From Eubacterium ventriosum (GTDB lineage: Bacteria; Bacillota; Clostridia; Lachnospirales; Lachnospiraceae), in assembly GCF_025150745.1 (NCBI RefSeq), contig NZ_CP102282.1:1437501-1501500 (forward strand): DNA of 64,000 bases, written 5' to 3'. Shown here one piece after another: positions 43,982 to 52,796 of the stretch; within the stretch, counting starts at the first letter, position 1; each line of letters begins with the position of its first letter. The notes below the pieces were generated by a model, which was given only the letters and a program-made list of their open reading frames with translations, made no database searches and was not told the origin of the DNA. The position numbers and the translations under genes were made by a program.

Positions 43982-44041
43982 CGTCCTGAATATGCATCAC
44001 TTGTAGGAACGCGTAAATATATAATTTAATGGAGAATTGAT

Positions 44042-44500
44042 ATGGAAAGTGAAGAAAAGAAGAAGGCGTACAACGAATACGTTGAAAGAATTACGCCAAA
44101 TAACAGTTTGACAAAGGATATGTGGAATGCTTTTTGGATAGGCGGTCTGATTTGTGTTATGGGACAGATTTGGCTTGAGCTGTTTATGTATTTTGGAGTG
44201 GATAAGGAGGACAGCGCAAGTTACACTACTTTGATTTTGATTTTGGAAAGTGCAATTCTAACGGGGCTTAATGTTTACCCGAAGATTGCAAAAAAAGGTG
44301 GCGCAGGCTGTCTTGTCCCAATAACAGGATTTGCCAACGGAGTTGTGTCTCCGGCAATTGAATTTAAGGCGGAAGGTCACATATTCGGAATTGGAGCGAA
44401 GATTTTTACCATAGCCGGACCGGTTATTCTTTATGGTATTTTTTCAAGTTGGATAGTTGGAATTATTTATTTGATTTTGAAGGGGATAGGGATAGTCTGA
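44042..44500 (+). CDS. spoVAC: Stage V sporulation protein AC
   Basis: 152 aa. YVERITPNNSLTKDMWNAFW and IGGLICVMGQ near the N-terminus, then GCLVPITGFANGVVSPAIEF and AEGHIFGIGAKIFTIAGPV, are SpoVAC hallmarks; about four membrane segments. SpoVAC forms a channel for DPA. In the usual gene order spoVAD follows directly. Here it does not: the next gene is an unrelated sulfatase and spoVAD is about 14 kb away. The ribosome site is GGAGAATTGAT. Confidence 0.93.
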   Translation: MESEEKKKAYNEYVERITPNNSLTKDMWNAFWIGGLICVMGQIWLELFMYFGVDKEDSASYTTLILILESAILTGLNVYPKIAKKGGAGCLVPITGFANGVVSPAIEFKAEGHIFGIGAKIFTIAGPVILYGIFSSWIVGIIYLILKGIGIV

Positions 44501-44830
44501 CCGGATGTCAAAAAATTAAAACAAAAAATAGTCAATTGAAGTTTTGTGTCATAAAAAAACTAAAGAAAAATGAAAAATAATACTGATAGTATTTTATTAG
44601 TTGAACAATTAAGTCTTTGTGATATAATGATGAAGAATTGTAAAGAAAAGGTTAAATTTAAATAAAGAATATAAATTTTATTGCAATAAATATTTAGATT
44701 TAAACGTTTTATAAAATGTATTCCAATTATATGGAAAAATGAAAAAAATTAAAGGATTTGTTTTAATTAATAATTTAGTTTAATTGTTTTCAATACTAGA
44801 ATACGGAAATCAGGAGAGTGAGGAAAACAG
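44501..44830 (+). other. Long AT-rich gap between spoVAC and the LTA-synthase-like gene
   Basis: No gene and no clear terminator for spoVAC. It holds one good promoter (TTGAAC at 44601-44606, 16-base spacer, TATAAT at 44623-44628) and then a roughly 200-base AT-rich 5' leader without an obvious fold. Confidence 0.6.
44601..44628 (+). promoter_or_regulatory. Sigma-A promoter for the LTA-synthase-like gene
   Basis: TTGAAC (44601-44606), 16-base spacer, TATAAT (44623-44628); the coding start is 200 bases further on. Confidence 0.62.
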
Positions 44831-46942
44831 ATGAAGAAAAAGAATGTGATGGGGGAAAACGTGGAAGCAGGAACAAATGCAGAATCAGATGAAAAAGCAG
44901 GAACAAAAATAAATAAAGAATCAGATGCAAAGAAAAGTAAGAAATTTAGAAAAGAATTCCTTAGTCAGAAACAGAAAGACACAACTTTTCTTGTAATTAA
45001 GATTATCTTAGTTTGTATGTTTGCAGGTGCATATTCAATGCTGTATATTTGGGATTTGTATACTTTTAAGGGAAAAGTTTATCCTATGAGAATTGTAGTT
45101 CCAACATTGTTGTTTGTAAGTTCTTCAGCATTAATGTTTGTAAAAATAAAAGTTAACAGATGGGTTAATTTTGTCATATCTATTTTGGTAAGCTTAATTT
45201 TAATATATGGAAACTTTGTAATGTTACAGAAGTCTCAGGGATACGAATATAAGCTTGAAGGGGATTATGTTAAATACAATATTATGGTTTTATTTATGAT
45301 TTTTATGGTTATATTTGCAGTTACTAACAGTTTTAAAGTTGCAATTATAACAATGAACATTGTAAATATTGTTATGGGACTTGCAAATTTCTATCTTGTA
45401 CAGTTTAGAAACTCAGGATTTTTGGCAGCAGATATTGTAAATATAAAGACTGCGGCAAATGTGGCAGGCGGATATTCTTATAGAATGAATTATAGAGTTT
45501 ATCTGTTCCTTATAAGTTCCATTGCAATATGTTTTTTTGCAACTAAGTTAGGCAAGAACGTGGTAATTAAGAAGTTCTGGAGACTTATTCCTATGGCATT
45601 AGCACTTTTAATGGTGATTAATGTTAATGACTTAGTTCAGTCAAAGGAATATGTTAAAATATTGAAAGTCAAATATTTTAAGCCACAGGAAACATTTAAT
45701 ACTAACGGTTTTTACATAACATTTGCAAGAAGTATTAACGACCTTCAGGTTAAGAAGCCTAAGGATTATTCTGTTCAGAAAGTTGAAAATCTGGCAGAGC
45801 AGTTTAAGGGTACTAAAACTACAGTTTCTAATGATAGGAAACCTAATATTATAATGATAATGAGTGAGGCATACACTGATTTTATGTCTTTTGCGGATGT
45901 ACCTTTAAGCGAAGACAATATGCCTTTCTTCCATAGTTTAAAGAAGAATACATTAAGCGGTCAGATGTTTGTATCAGTTTTTGCAGGAGGAACAGCATCA
46001 ACTGAGTTTGAAGCCTTAACTTCTAACTCAATGGCATACATTCCTAATGGCATAACAGCATATACTACATATATCAACTCACCTATGACTTCTCTTGCGT
46101 CAACTTTAAAGGCACAAGGATATGGTGGAATAATAGCAATGCACCCTTACAAGGGAACAGGATACAAGCGTAACAAGGTTTATCCTTTATTGGGATTCAA
46201 CAAATTCCTTACAATGGATGATTTTGCAGAAGACACAGAAAAATACGGACTTCATATTTCTGACAAAGCAGATATGGAACGAATTATTTCAGAATATGAA
46301 AACTATAAGAAGAACAACGATAAACCGTTCTTTATGTTTAATGTAACAATGCAGAACCATAGTCCTTTTGATGCAGCAGGAGTATCTAAAGATATAAAAC
46401 TTGGCTACAATATTAATTCACCACAGGCAGTTCAGTACTTAAATATGTTAAGAAAGTCAGATGATGCATTAAAAGAACTTGTTACATATTTTAAAAATGT
46501 AAAAGAGCCAACATTAATAATCTTCTTTGGTGACCATGAGCCAAAGATAGAAGAATCATTCTATGAGGAAATAGAAAAAGACTATAAGCTTGATGAAATT
46601 TATGAGAACCTAATGAAGAGAAACACTCAGTTCGTTATATGGGCAAACTATGACATGAAATCAGATAACAATATGTATATAAGTGCAAACAGAATGAGTT
46701 CACTTGTACTGGAAACAGCAGGACTAGCACAAAACGGATATCAGCAGTTCGTATCAGAGTTTAGCAAAAAAGTGCCAATCATAACAAAAAAAGGCTACAT
46801 TGGTGAAGATGGAAACTTCTACAAAACAGGAGACAAAACATCACCATACTATGAATGGATACATAATTACGACATCATACAGTACAACAACATTTTTGAT
46901 ACAAAAAACAGAGTACAGGATCTATACAAAATAGCACAATAA
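44831..46942 (+). CDS. LTA synthase family sulfatase (phosphoglycerol transferase)
   Basis: 703 aa. A charged N-terminal tail of ~50 residues, five membrane helices (about 50-265), then an extracellular sulfatase domain. KPNIIMIMSEAYTDF starts the domain; the catalytic threonine is T388 in FAGGTASTEFEAL; FFGDHEPKIEESF carries metal ligands near the end. The family polymerises glycerol-phosphate from phosphatidylglycerol or modifies other surface polymers. The length exceeds a typical LtaS by about 50 residues, mainly at the N-terminus. The start follows AATCAGGAGAGTGAGG. Confidence 0.88.
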   Translation: MKKKNVMGENVEAGTNAESDEKAGTKINKESDAKKSKKFRKEFLSQKQKDTTFLVIKIILVCMFAGAYSMLYIWDLYTFKGKVYPMRIVVPTLLFVSSSALMFVKIKVNRWVNFVISILVSLILIYGNFVMLQKSQGYEYKLEGDYVKYNIMVLFMIFMVIFAVTNSFKVAIITMNIVNIVMGLANFYLVQFRNSGFLAADIVNIKTAANVAGGYSYRMNYRVYLFLISSIAICFFATKLGKNVVIKKFWRLIPMALALLMVINVNDLVQSKEYVKILKVKYFKPQETFNTNGFYITFARSINDLQVKKPKDYSVQKVENLAEQFKGTKTTVSNDRKPNIIMIMSEAYTDFMSFADVPLSEDNMPFFHSLKKNTLSGQMFVSVFAGGTASTEFEALTSNSMAYIPNGITAYTTYINSPMTSLASTLKAQGYGGIIAMHPYKGTGYKRNKVYPLLGFNKFLTMDDFAEDTEKYGLHISDKADMERIISEYENYKKNNDKPFFMFNVTMQNHSPFDAAGVSKDIKLGYNINSPQAVQYLNMLRKSDDALKELVTYFKNVKEPTLIIFFGDHEPKIEESFYEEIEKDYKLDEIYENLMKRNTQFVIWANYDMKSDNNMYISANRMSSLVLETAGLAQNGYQQFVSEFSKKVPIITKKGYIGEDGNFYKTGDKTSPYYEWIHNYDIIQYNNIFDTKNRVQDLYKIAQ

Positions 46943-46943
46943 G

Positions 46944-46985
46944 AAAAAACAGAGTTCTTAAAAACAAAAAGAACTCTGTTTTTTG
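46944..46985 (+). terminator. Terminator after the LTA-synthase-like gene
   Basis: AAAAAACAGAGTTCTT pairs perfectly with AAGAACTCTGTTTTTT. Confidence 0.9.
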
Positions 46986-47202
46986 TCACATATATAGTAA
47001 TTGTCAATAGACGTAAAATTATACTTGTGATACAATGTGGAACTATAGCACAAAAATGTAAAAAATAAAGAACAAAAAAAACATACAAAACAAAATAAAA
47101 GTATAAGAATCAACTGAAAAAGAGATTGTGATATTATATAAAAAAAATACTCTTATTACGAAGCTATTTATTTAAATAATGAAGAAAAAGGAGAGTTTTA
47201 AC

Positions 47203-49755
47203 ATGAAAAAATCCTTCCAGATTTTTAAACGTGACATAGGCAGATTATCCAAAAACATAGTTGCACTAATAGTTGTAATCGGCGTGTGCATAATCCCTTC
47301 GTTGTATGCATGGTTTAACATAGCTGCCAACAAGGACCCATATGGCAACACAGCTAACATAAAAATAGCTGTGGCTAATAATGATGCCGGAACAGAAAAT
47401 GATATGCTTGGAAACCTTGATGTAGGCGGTCAGATAGTTGATACATTAAAAGAGAATGACAGTTTAGGCTGGGTTTTTGTAAGTGAAGACAAGGCAATAT
47501 CAGGGGTTAAGTCAGGAGAATACTATGCAGCAATAGTTATTCCTGATAATTTTAGTGAATCAATGGTAAGTTTTTTGTCAGGAAAAATAGAACAGCCGGA
47601 GTTTGATTATTATCTTAATGAAAAGAAGAATGCCATTGCACCAAAGATAACTGACACAGGTGCAAATACAATTCAGCAACAGGTTAATACAGAGTTTGTG
47701 TCAGCGGCGGCAGGCACAGTTGCGGACATACTTAACGGTTCAGTTTCAGAAATTGGAACTAAGCTTGATGACGTTCAAAATGACATTTTAACAAAGATTA
47801 GCACAGTGTCTGATAATCTTAAAGAATATGAAAAGGCACTGGATTCTTTTAACAAAACAGTGGATAGCAGTAACAAGCTAATTGAAAAATCAAAAAAATC
47901 AATGGCTACAGTGAAAAGCAACGCTAATTCCGGTGTAAATAGCATAAAGAATGGAACAGACAGTTTAACACTTGTACGAAATGACATAGCAGATTTTGCA
48001 AACGATTTAGGTACGGGAATATCTAAGGCACAGAATAGTTTGGCAAAGGTAAATACTAAATCAGGAATAAATCTTGGAAAAATAAGTTCAAAAACTGAAA
48101 GCATTCACGGACAGTTTCAGGAAATGATAACTTCCGTAGAATCTATTATTGATAAAAATAGCGAAATGCTTATAACTTTAAAGGAAATTAACAAGAAATA
48201 CCCTTCAGATTCATTAACTAATCTTATTAATGAATTAGACAGTCAGAATAGTAAGTACAAGACTATTTTACAAAAATTAAGAACAGGAAGCAATTCTATA
48301 AATGATGCTACAACAACATCTGTTAAGGCAGTAGAATCTATTTCTAAAATTATCGAAAAGAATACAAAAGACATTCAGAGCTCAAAGGGAACTGTTGAAA
48401 ACGGAATAATGACAGGTCTAAATACAAGCCTTGATACTTTTTCAAGCATTCAGGGGACACTTTCAGGAATTTTAAAAGGTGTTGGACCTGCAACAGATAA
48501 TGTTGTAACTTTAATGGACCAGTTAGAGAACAGCCTTGACAGTGCAAAGAAAGCACTTAGTTCAACAGGTTCTTCCATTAAGAAAGTTCAGGAAAGATTA
48601 GACAAGGCTAATGTGGACATTAGCGTTGTTAAAACTTCAAAGATATATGAAAAACTTAAGGATATGACAAATTTAGACTCAGATAAGGTTGCATCTTTTA
48701 TGTCATCTCCTGTTAAATTAAAAACAGAAACTTTCTATTCAGTTGAAAACTATGGAACAGCAATGACACCATTCTATACTAACCTTGCAATATGGGTAGG
48801 TGGAATTGTTCTTATTGCTATTTTCAAAATGGAAGTTGATAAAAGTGAAAAAATTAAAAATTTCACTCCAACACAGGCTTATTTTGGAAGATGGATGCTT
48901 TTCATCTTAGTAGGATTTGTGCAGGCGTTAATTATATGTTTAGGTGATATTTTTATCTTAAAAATAAAGTGCCAGCATCCGGTACTGTTTGTTGTGGCAG
49001 GATTGGTAGCAGCATTTGTATATGTAAATCTTATTTATGCCCTGTCATTAACATTTAAGCATATAGGAAAAGCAGTAAGTGTAATTCTTGTAATTTTGCA
49101 GATTCCGGGTTCAGCGGGAACTTATCCTATTGAAATGACGCCGGGATTCTTCCAGGCAATTCATCCGTTACTTCCTTTTACTTATGGAATAAATGCCATG
49201 AGAGAAGCAATTGCGGGAACTTACGGACATTATTATGTAAAAAATTTAGTTATTCTTTTAATTTATGTTCCTATTGCCTTGTTTATAGGACTTGTCCTTC
49301 GTAGATTATTGTTGAATTTAAATAGTTTATTTGACAAAAAACTTGAACAGACAGGACTTATGATTTGTGAAGAGGAAGGAATAACCAGGGAAAGAGTAAG
49401 ACTTTTAACTACTGTGAAAATACTTGCAGGAGAAAAGCAGTTTAGAGATGAGATAAATAAGAAAGTCGAGCAGTTTGAAATATGTTATCCAAAACTAATA
49501 AAGGGTGGATTTTTTGCAATAGTTATTATACCGATTGTATTTTTGATTTTAATGTTTAGTATCACATCAAAAATGGTATTTCTTGTATTGTGGATAGTGT
49601 CTATTATATTAATCGCCCTATATTTGATTTGTGTTGAGTTTATCCATGAGAACCTGCTTAACAAGCAAAAAATGGCTGAAATGACCGGTGATGAGCTTAT
49701 AGAGCAGTTAAAGAAACGTGGTAGAAAGAACAGTAAGGAAGGAGATGAGGACTAA
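47203..49755 (+). CDS. YhgE/Pip-family membrane protein, first paralogue
   Basis: 850 aa. N-terminal membrane helix and signature SLYAWFNIAANKDPYGNTAN, then VAVANND-type beta strands. A long extracellular helical stalk (about 170-510) follows, then a C-terminal ABC-2-like block of six membrane helices, then an extra cytoplasmic/membrane region ending KKRGRKNSKEGDED. Pip was named as a phage receptor in Lactococcus; EsaA-like relatives act in type VII secretion. The ATG at 47203 follows AAAAAGGAGAGTTTTAAC. Its stop overlaps the start of the second paralogue, so the two are probably made together. Confidence 0.87.
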   Translation: MKKSFQIFKRDIGRLSKNIVALIVVIGVCIIPSLYAWFNIAANKDPYGNTANIKIAVANNDAGTENDMLGNLDVGGQIVDTLKENDSLGWVFVSEDKAISGVKSGEYYAAIVIPDNFSESMVSFLSGKIEQPEFDYYLNEKKNAIAPKITDTGANTIQQQVNTEFVSAAAGTVADILNGSVSEIGTKLDDVQNDILTKISTVSDNLKEYEKALDSFNKTVDSSNKLIEKSKKSMATVKSNANSGVNSIKNGTDSLTLVRNDIADFANDLGTGISKAQNSLAKVNTKSGINLGKISSKTESIHGQFQEMITSVESIIDKNSEMLITLKEINKKYPSDSLTNLINELDSQNSKYKTILQKLRTGSNSINDATTTSVKAVESISKIIEKNTKDIQSSKGTVENGIMTGLNTSLDTFSSIQGTLSGILKGVGPATDNVVTLMDQLENSLDSAKKALSSTGSSIKKVQERLDKANVDISVVKTSKIYEKLKDMTNLDSDKVASFMSSPVKLKTETFYSVENYGTAMTPFYTNLAIWVGGIVLIAIFKMEVDKSEKIKNFTPTQAYFGRWMLFILVGFVQALIICLGDIFILKIKCQHPVLFVVAGLVAAFVYVNLIYALSLTFKHIGKAVSVILVILQIPGSAGTYPIEMTPGFFQAIHPLLPFTYGINAMREAIAGTYGHYYVKNLVILLIYVPIALFIGLVLRRLLLNLNSLFDKKLEQTGLMICEEEGITRERVRLLTTVKILAGEKQFRDEINKKVEQFEICYPKLIKGGFFAIVIIPIVFLILMFSITSKMVFLVLWIVSIILIALYLICVEFIHENLLNKQKMAEMTGDELIEQLKKRGRKNSKEGDED

Positions 49756-51947
49756 TGCTGAATATTTTTAGAATATTTATTGGGGATTTGAAAAAAATCA
49801 GCAGAAATGCAATAGCGTGGATTGTAGTGTTAGGACTTACTGTAGTTCCATCTCTTTACGCATGGTTCAATATTGCTGCAAGCTGGGATCCGTATAGCAA
49901 TACCGACCAGTTAAAAGTTGCAGTGGCAAGCGTTGATAAAGGCTATGAGGGTGACATTATTCCAATAAGCTTAAATCTTGGGAATCAGGTTATATCAGCT
50001 CTTCGTGAAAATACTCAGCTTAATTGGGTGTTTACTGATAAAGAAGATGTAATTGACGGTGTAAAATCAGGAAAGTATTATGCTTCAATTGTAATTCCAA
50101 AGAATTTTAGTACCGATATGATGAGCCTTTTCTCTGATAATGTTTCTCATTCGGATATTATTTATTATCTTAATGAAAAGGAAAATGCCATTGCTCCAAA
50201 GATAACTGACAAGGGAGCAAGCGCAGTTCAAAAGCAGATTGATCAGGTTTTTACAAAGACAGTTTCAGAGATTTCAATAAGCGTGCTTGATCAGTTGTCA
50301 GATGTTATGGATGATGATACAACAAAAACTGTAATGAACAAGGTTCAGTCTAATGTGCAGCAGATTGCAGATGACTTAAATGATGCAAAACAGACTGTTT
50401 ATGCTTTTGCTGACCTTACAGGTTCTTTGGAAGAAATGTTAGACAGTACATCAACATTATTAAAAACGTCAGGAGACAGCACAAAGGATAGCGTTAATAC
50501 TTTAAAAACTTCAAGTACTGATGTAACAGATTTGAAAGATGCCTTAAGTGGAACAACTGATGGAATAAACAAGGCGTTAAATCAAAGCGAATCTGCATAT
50601 AATCAATTATCAAAAGAAGTGGATAATATTTTTGACTCAGTGTCCACAAGTGCAGACACAGCATCAAAAGGTTTAAGTGGTCTTGCAACTCAGGTAGATG
50701 ACATAACAAAGAAGTACACTGAATTTAAAGAAAGCCTTCAGAAAGTGCAGAATGCATTGCCGGCAAATGAGAAAGTGTTAAGAACTGAAATTGACAAAAT
50801 TATTGGTAAAATAGACCAGTCAATTATTCAGCAGAAGGAAATTAGAACAAAATTAAAAAACGCTTCTGATGATATAACATTGGTATCAGGAACGACAACT
50901 TTATATAGAAAAGACTTAAAGAAACAGATAAAACAAAGTGCAAAGGATATATCTTCTATTCAGGATTCTTATGAAAAGAAGGTTCAGACTAACTTAACTA
51001 AGTTGGTTAATTCACTTACTGTAAATAATGGCTCAGTATCAAAAGTTGTAAACAATTTAAATCAGGGAACAAGTGATGTAAGTAAGCTTGCAGGAGATTC
51101 AGGAGCACAACTTGGACAGTTAAAGAAGATTCTTAAAAATTCAGGTAAAGCACTTGGAAAGGCATCCAAAAATGTAAGCAATATTTCATTTAAATTAGGC
51201 AATAGTGAAAACAGCGATGCAACAGAATTGCTTAAAAACATATTAAGCAACAGCCCTGACACATTAAGTTCATTCTTGTCATCACCTGTAAAGATGAACA
51301 CAAATGTTATATACAAAGTAGATAATTATGGCTCTGCAATGGCACCATTCTACTCAACACTTGCAATATGGGTAGGTGGTATTGTATTAGTAGCAATGAT
51401 GAAAGTAACATTAGAGGAAGATCGAAAGAAACAACTATTCAATGTGAAAAACTATCAGATATATTTAGGACGTTATATTCTGTTTATGATAATAGGATTG
51501 TTCCAAAGTGGATTAATCTGTTTGGGAGATTTGTATTTCTTAAAGATACAATGTGAGCATCCGTTCCTGTTCCTATTAGCAGGCTGGATATCAAGCATAG
51601 TATATGTAAATATAATCTACACATTAACAGTATCCTTTGGTGATATAGGAAAAGCAATCTGTGTAATATTTCTTGTAGTACAGGTAGCAGGTTCAGGTGG
51701 AACATTCCCAATAGAAGTAGCACCAAAATTCTTCAGAACAGTATACCCATTACTTCCATTTAACTACAGCATGGGAGCAATGAGAGAAACAATAGCCGGA
51801 ATGTATGGAAACACATACTGGACAGAAATATCCAAACTACTATTATTCCTAATACCGTCACTAATACTGGGATTAATACTAAGAAAACCAATAATAAAAC
51901 TAAACAACTTCGTAATAGAAAAACTAGAAGAAACAAAACTCATGTAA
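49755..51947 (+). CDS. YhgE/Pip-family membrane protein, second paralogue
   Basis: 730 aa. Same architecture as the gene before it, and clearly homologous: SLYAWFNIAASWDPYSNTDQ at the N-terminus, YLNEKENAIAPKITDKGAS, an extracellular stalk, NYGSAMAPFYSTLAIWVGGI at the first C-terminal membrane helix and VAGSGGTFPIEVAPKFFRTV further on. It lacks the extra ~100-residue C-terminal region of the first copy. The ribosome site GGAGATGAGG lies within the first copy's end. The two may form a heteromeric complex. Confidence 0.87.
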   Translation: MLNIFRIFIGDLKKISRNAIAWIVVLGLTVVPSLYAWFNIAASWDPYSNTDQLKVAVASVDKGYEGDIIPISLNLGNQVISALRENTQLNWVFTDKEDVIDGVKSGKYYASIVIPKNFSTDMMSLFSDNVSHSDIIYYLNEKENAIAPKITDKGASAVQKQIDQVFTKTVSEISISVLDQLSDVMDDDTTKTVMNKVQSNVQQIADDLNDAKQTVYAFADLTGSLEEMLDSTSTLLKTSGDSTKDSVNTLKTSSTDVTDLKDALSGTTDGINKALNQSESAYNQLSKEVDNIFDSVSTSADTASKGLSGLATQVDDITKKYTEFKESLQKVQNALPANEKVLRTEIDKIIGKIDQSIIQQKEIRTKLKNASDDITLVSGTTTLYRKDLKKQIKQSAKDISSIQDSYEKKVQTNLTKLVNSLTVNNGSVSKVVNNLNQGTSDVSKLAGDSGAQLGQLKKILKNSGKALGKASKNVSNISFKLGNSENSDATELLKNILSNSPDTLSSFLSSPVKMNTNVIYKVDNYGSAMAPFYSTLAIWVGGIVLVAMMKVTLEEDRKKQLFNVKNYQIYLGRYILFMIIGLFQSGLICLGDLYFLKIQCEHPFLFLLAGWISSIVYVNIIYTLTVSFGDIGKAICVIFLVVQVAGSGGTFPIEVAPKFFRTVYPLLPFNYSMGAMRETIAGMYGNTYWTEISKLLLFLIPSLILGLILRKPIIKLNNFVIEKLEETKLM

Positions 51948-52115
51948 CTCACCAACCCCCGGAACTTTCAAGGCACCTGTGCTTGCACAAAGGTGCCTTG
52001 AAAAGTTTCGGGGGTGCCTTATTATGAGCATAAAAGGGCGACGAAGTCGCACGATATGCGAATAATAAGGACAGATTGCGGGAGCGGGAAGCGCGTAGCA
52101 ATCTGAGGTGAGTTA
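51945..52115 (+). ncRNA. Multi-helix structured element (possible RNA or dispersed repeat)
   Basis: A closing helix TAACTCACC (51945-51953) with GGTGAGTTA (52107-52115) encloses three arms. Arm 1: CCCCCGGAACTTTCAAGGCA (51956-) pairs with TGCCTTGAAAAGTTTCGGGG (to 52014), one bulge. Arm 2: CCTTATTAT (52017-52025) with ATAATAAGG (52062-52070), holding GCGAC/GTCGC (52038-52050). Arm 3: CAGATTGC (52072-52079) with GCAATCTG (52098-52105). The closing helix begins at the stop codon of the YhgE gene. Arm 1 may also stop transcription. Whether it acts as RNA or DNA is open. Confidence 0.6.
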
Positions 52116-52145
52116 TTTAATCTCGATTCCTTACTGACTTCCGAC

Positions 52146-52230
52146 TTAAGTCAATCAATAATTTTTTTCTTGACTTAATGTACAAAATAGTATATATTAC
52201 TGAAATAAATAGTTCACAATGTAAACTATT
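52146..52230 (+). promoter_or_regulatory. marR promoter with two inverted-repeat operators
   Basis: TTGACT (52170-52175), 17-base spacer, TATATT (52193-52198). TTAAGTCA (52146-52153) and TGACTTAA (52171-52178) form an inverted repeat across the -35. AATAGTT (52208-52214) and AACTATT (52224-52230) form another just past the -10, a normal spot for MarR autorepression. Confidence 0.65.
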
Positions 52231-52317
52231 CTGGGATGCTATCTTGTATTGAACAGGAAACCTTTAATGGCATTTATAATTAGAAAATATAAAACAAAAA
52301 TAGGAAGTAGAAGAAAA

Positions 52318-52749
52318 ATGAAAGATAAAAAATGGAAAGACATGATAGAAAAACATGGCGAGCTTAGATTCTTTAGTAGCATGGCAATAAAGAAATCACA
52401 CAAAGGTCAGGGTACATCTGCACAGGAATTGGACATGCTGTTTAGAGTCGCCTTGTCCAAAGAAAAAGTAACACCCGGTTACTTAAAAGACGCAATGGGC
52501 ATAAGCAAAACAATTATAAGCAGATTAATAGAACAACTGGAAAACAAGCAGCTCATAGAAAAAATCCGCACAAATGAGGATAAAAGAAGTTATACATTGA
52601 TAATAACTGAAAAAGGGAAAAAAGAAATTGATGATATGTATTACTACTATTTAAACCCTCTATATACGTTAAAGGAAAATATGACAGAGGAAGATTTTGA
52701 ACAACTATTTAAATTAATAAGGCAGGCAAACAAGATATTGGCAAAATAA
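52318..52749 (+). CDS. MarR-family transcriptional regulator
   Basis: 143 aa. Winged-helix domain with GYLKDAMGISKTIISRLIEQ then LENKQLIEKI, and the wing TNEDKRSYTLIITEKGKKEI. The ATG at 52318 follows AGGAAGTAGAAG; a longer frame from a TTG at 52249 would add 23 residues overlapping the leader and is less likely. It stands directly upstream of a FUSC-type membrane protein with a 47-base gap. It probably controls itself and that gene, and possibly the YhgE pair. Confidence 0.88.
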   Translation: MKDKKWKDMIEKHGELRFFSSMAIKKSHKGQGTSAQELDMLFRVALSKEKVTPGYLKDAMGISKTIISRLIEQLENKQLIEKIRTNEDKRSYTLIITEKGKKEIDDMYYYYLNPLYTLKENMTEEDFEQLFKLIRQANKILAK

Positions 52750-52796
52750 AACTGTCAACAATATATAATCAAAAATATAAATGAAAGGAACAGAAG

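Noticed and set aside
43640-44029. 129-codon frame overlapping spoVAB in another frame
   Set aside because: Its first 85 codons lie inside spoVAB and the rest in the hairpin spacer; no ribosome site and no recognisable protein.
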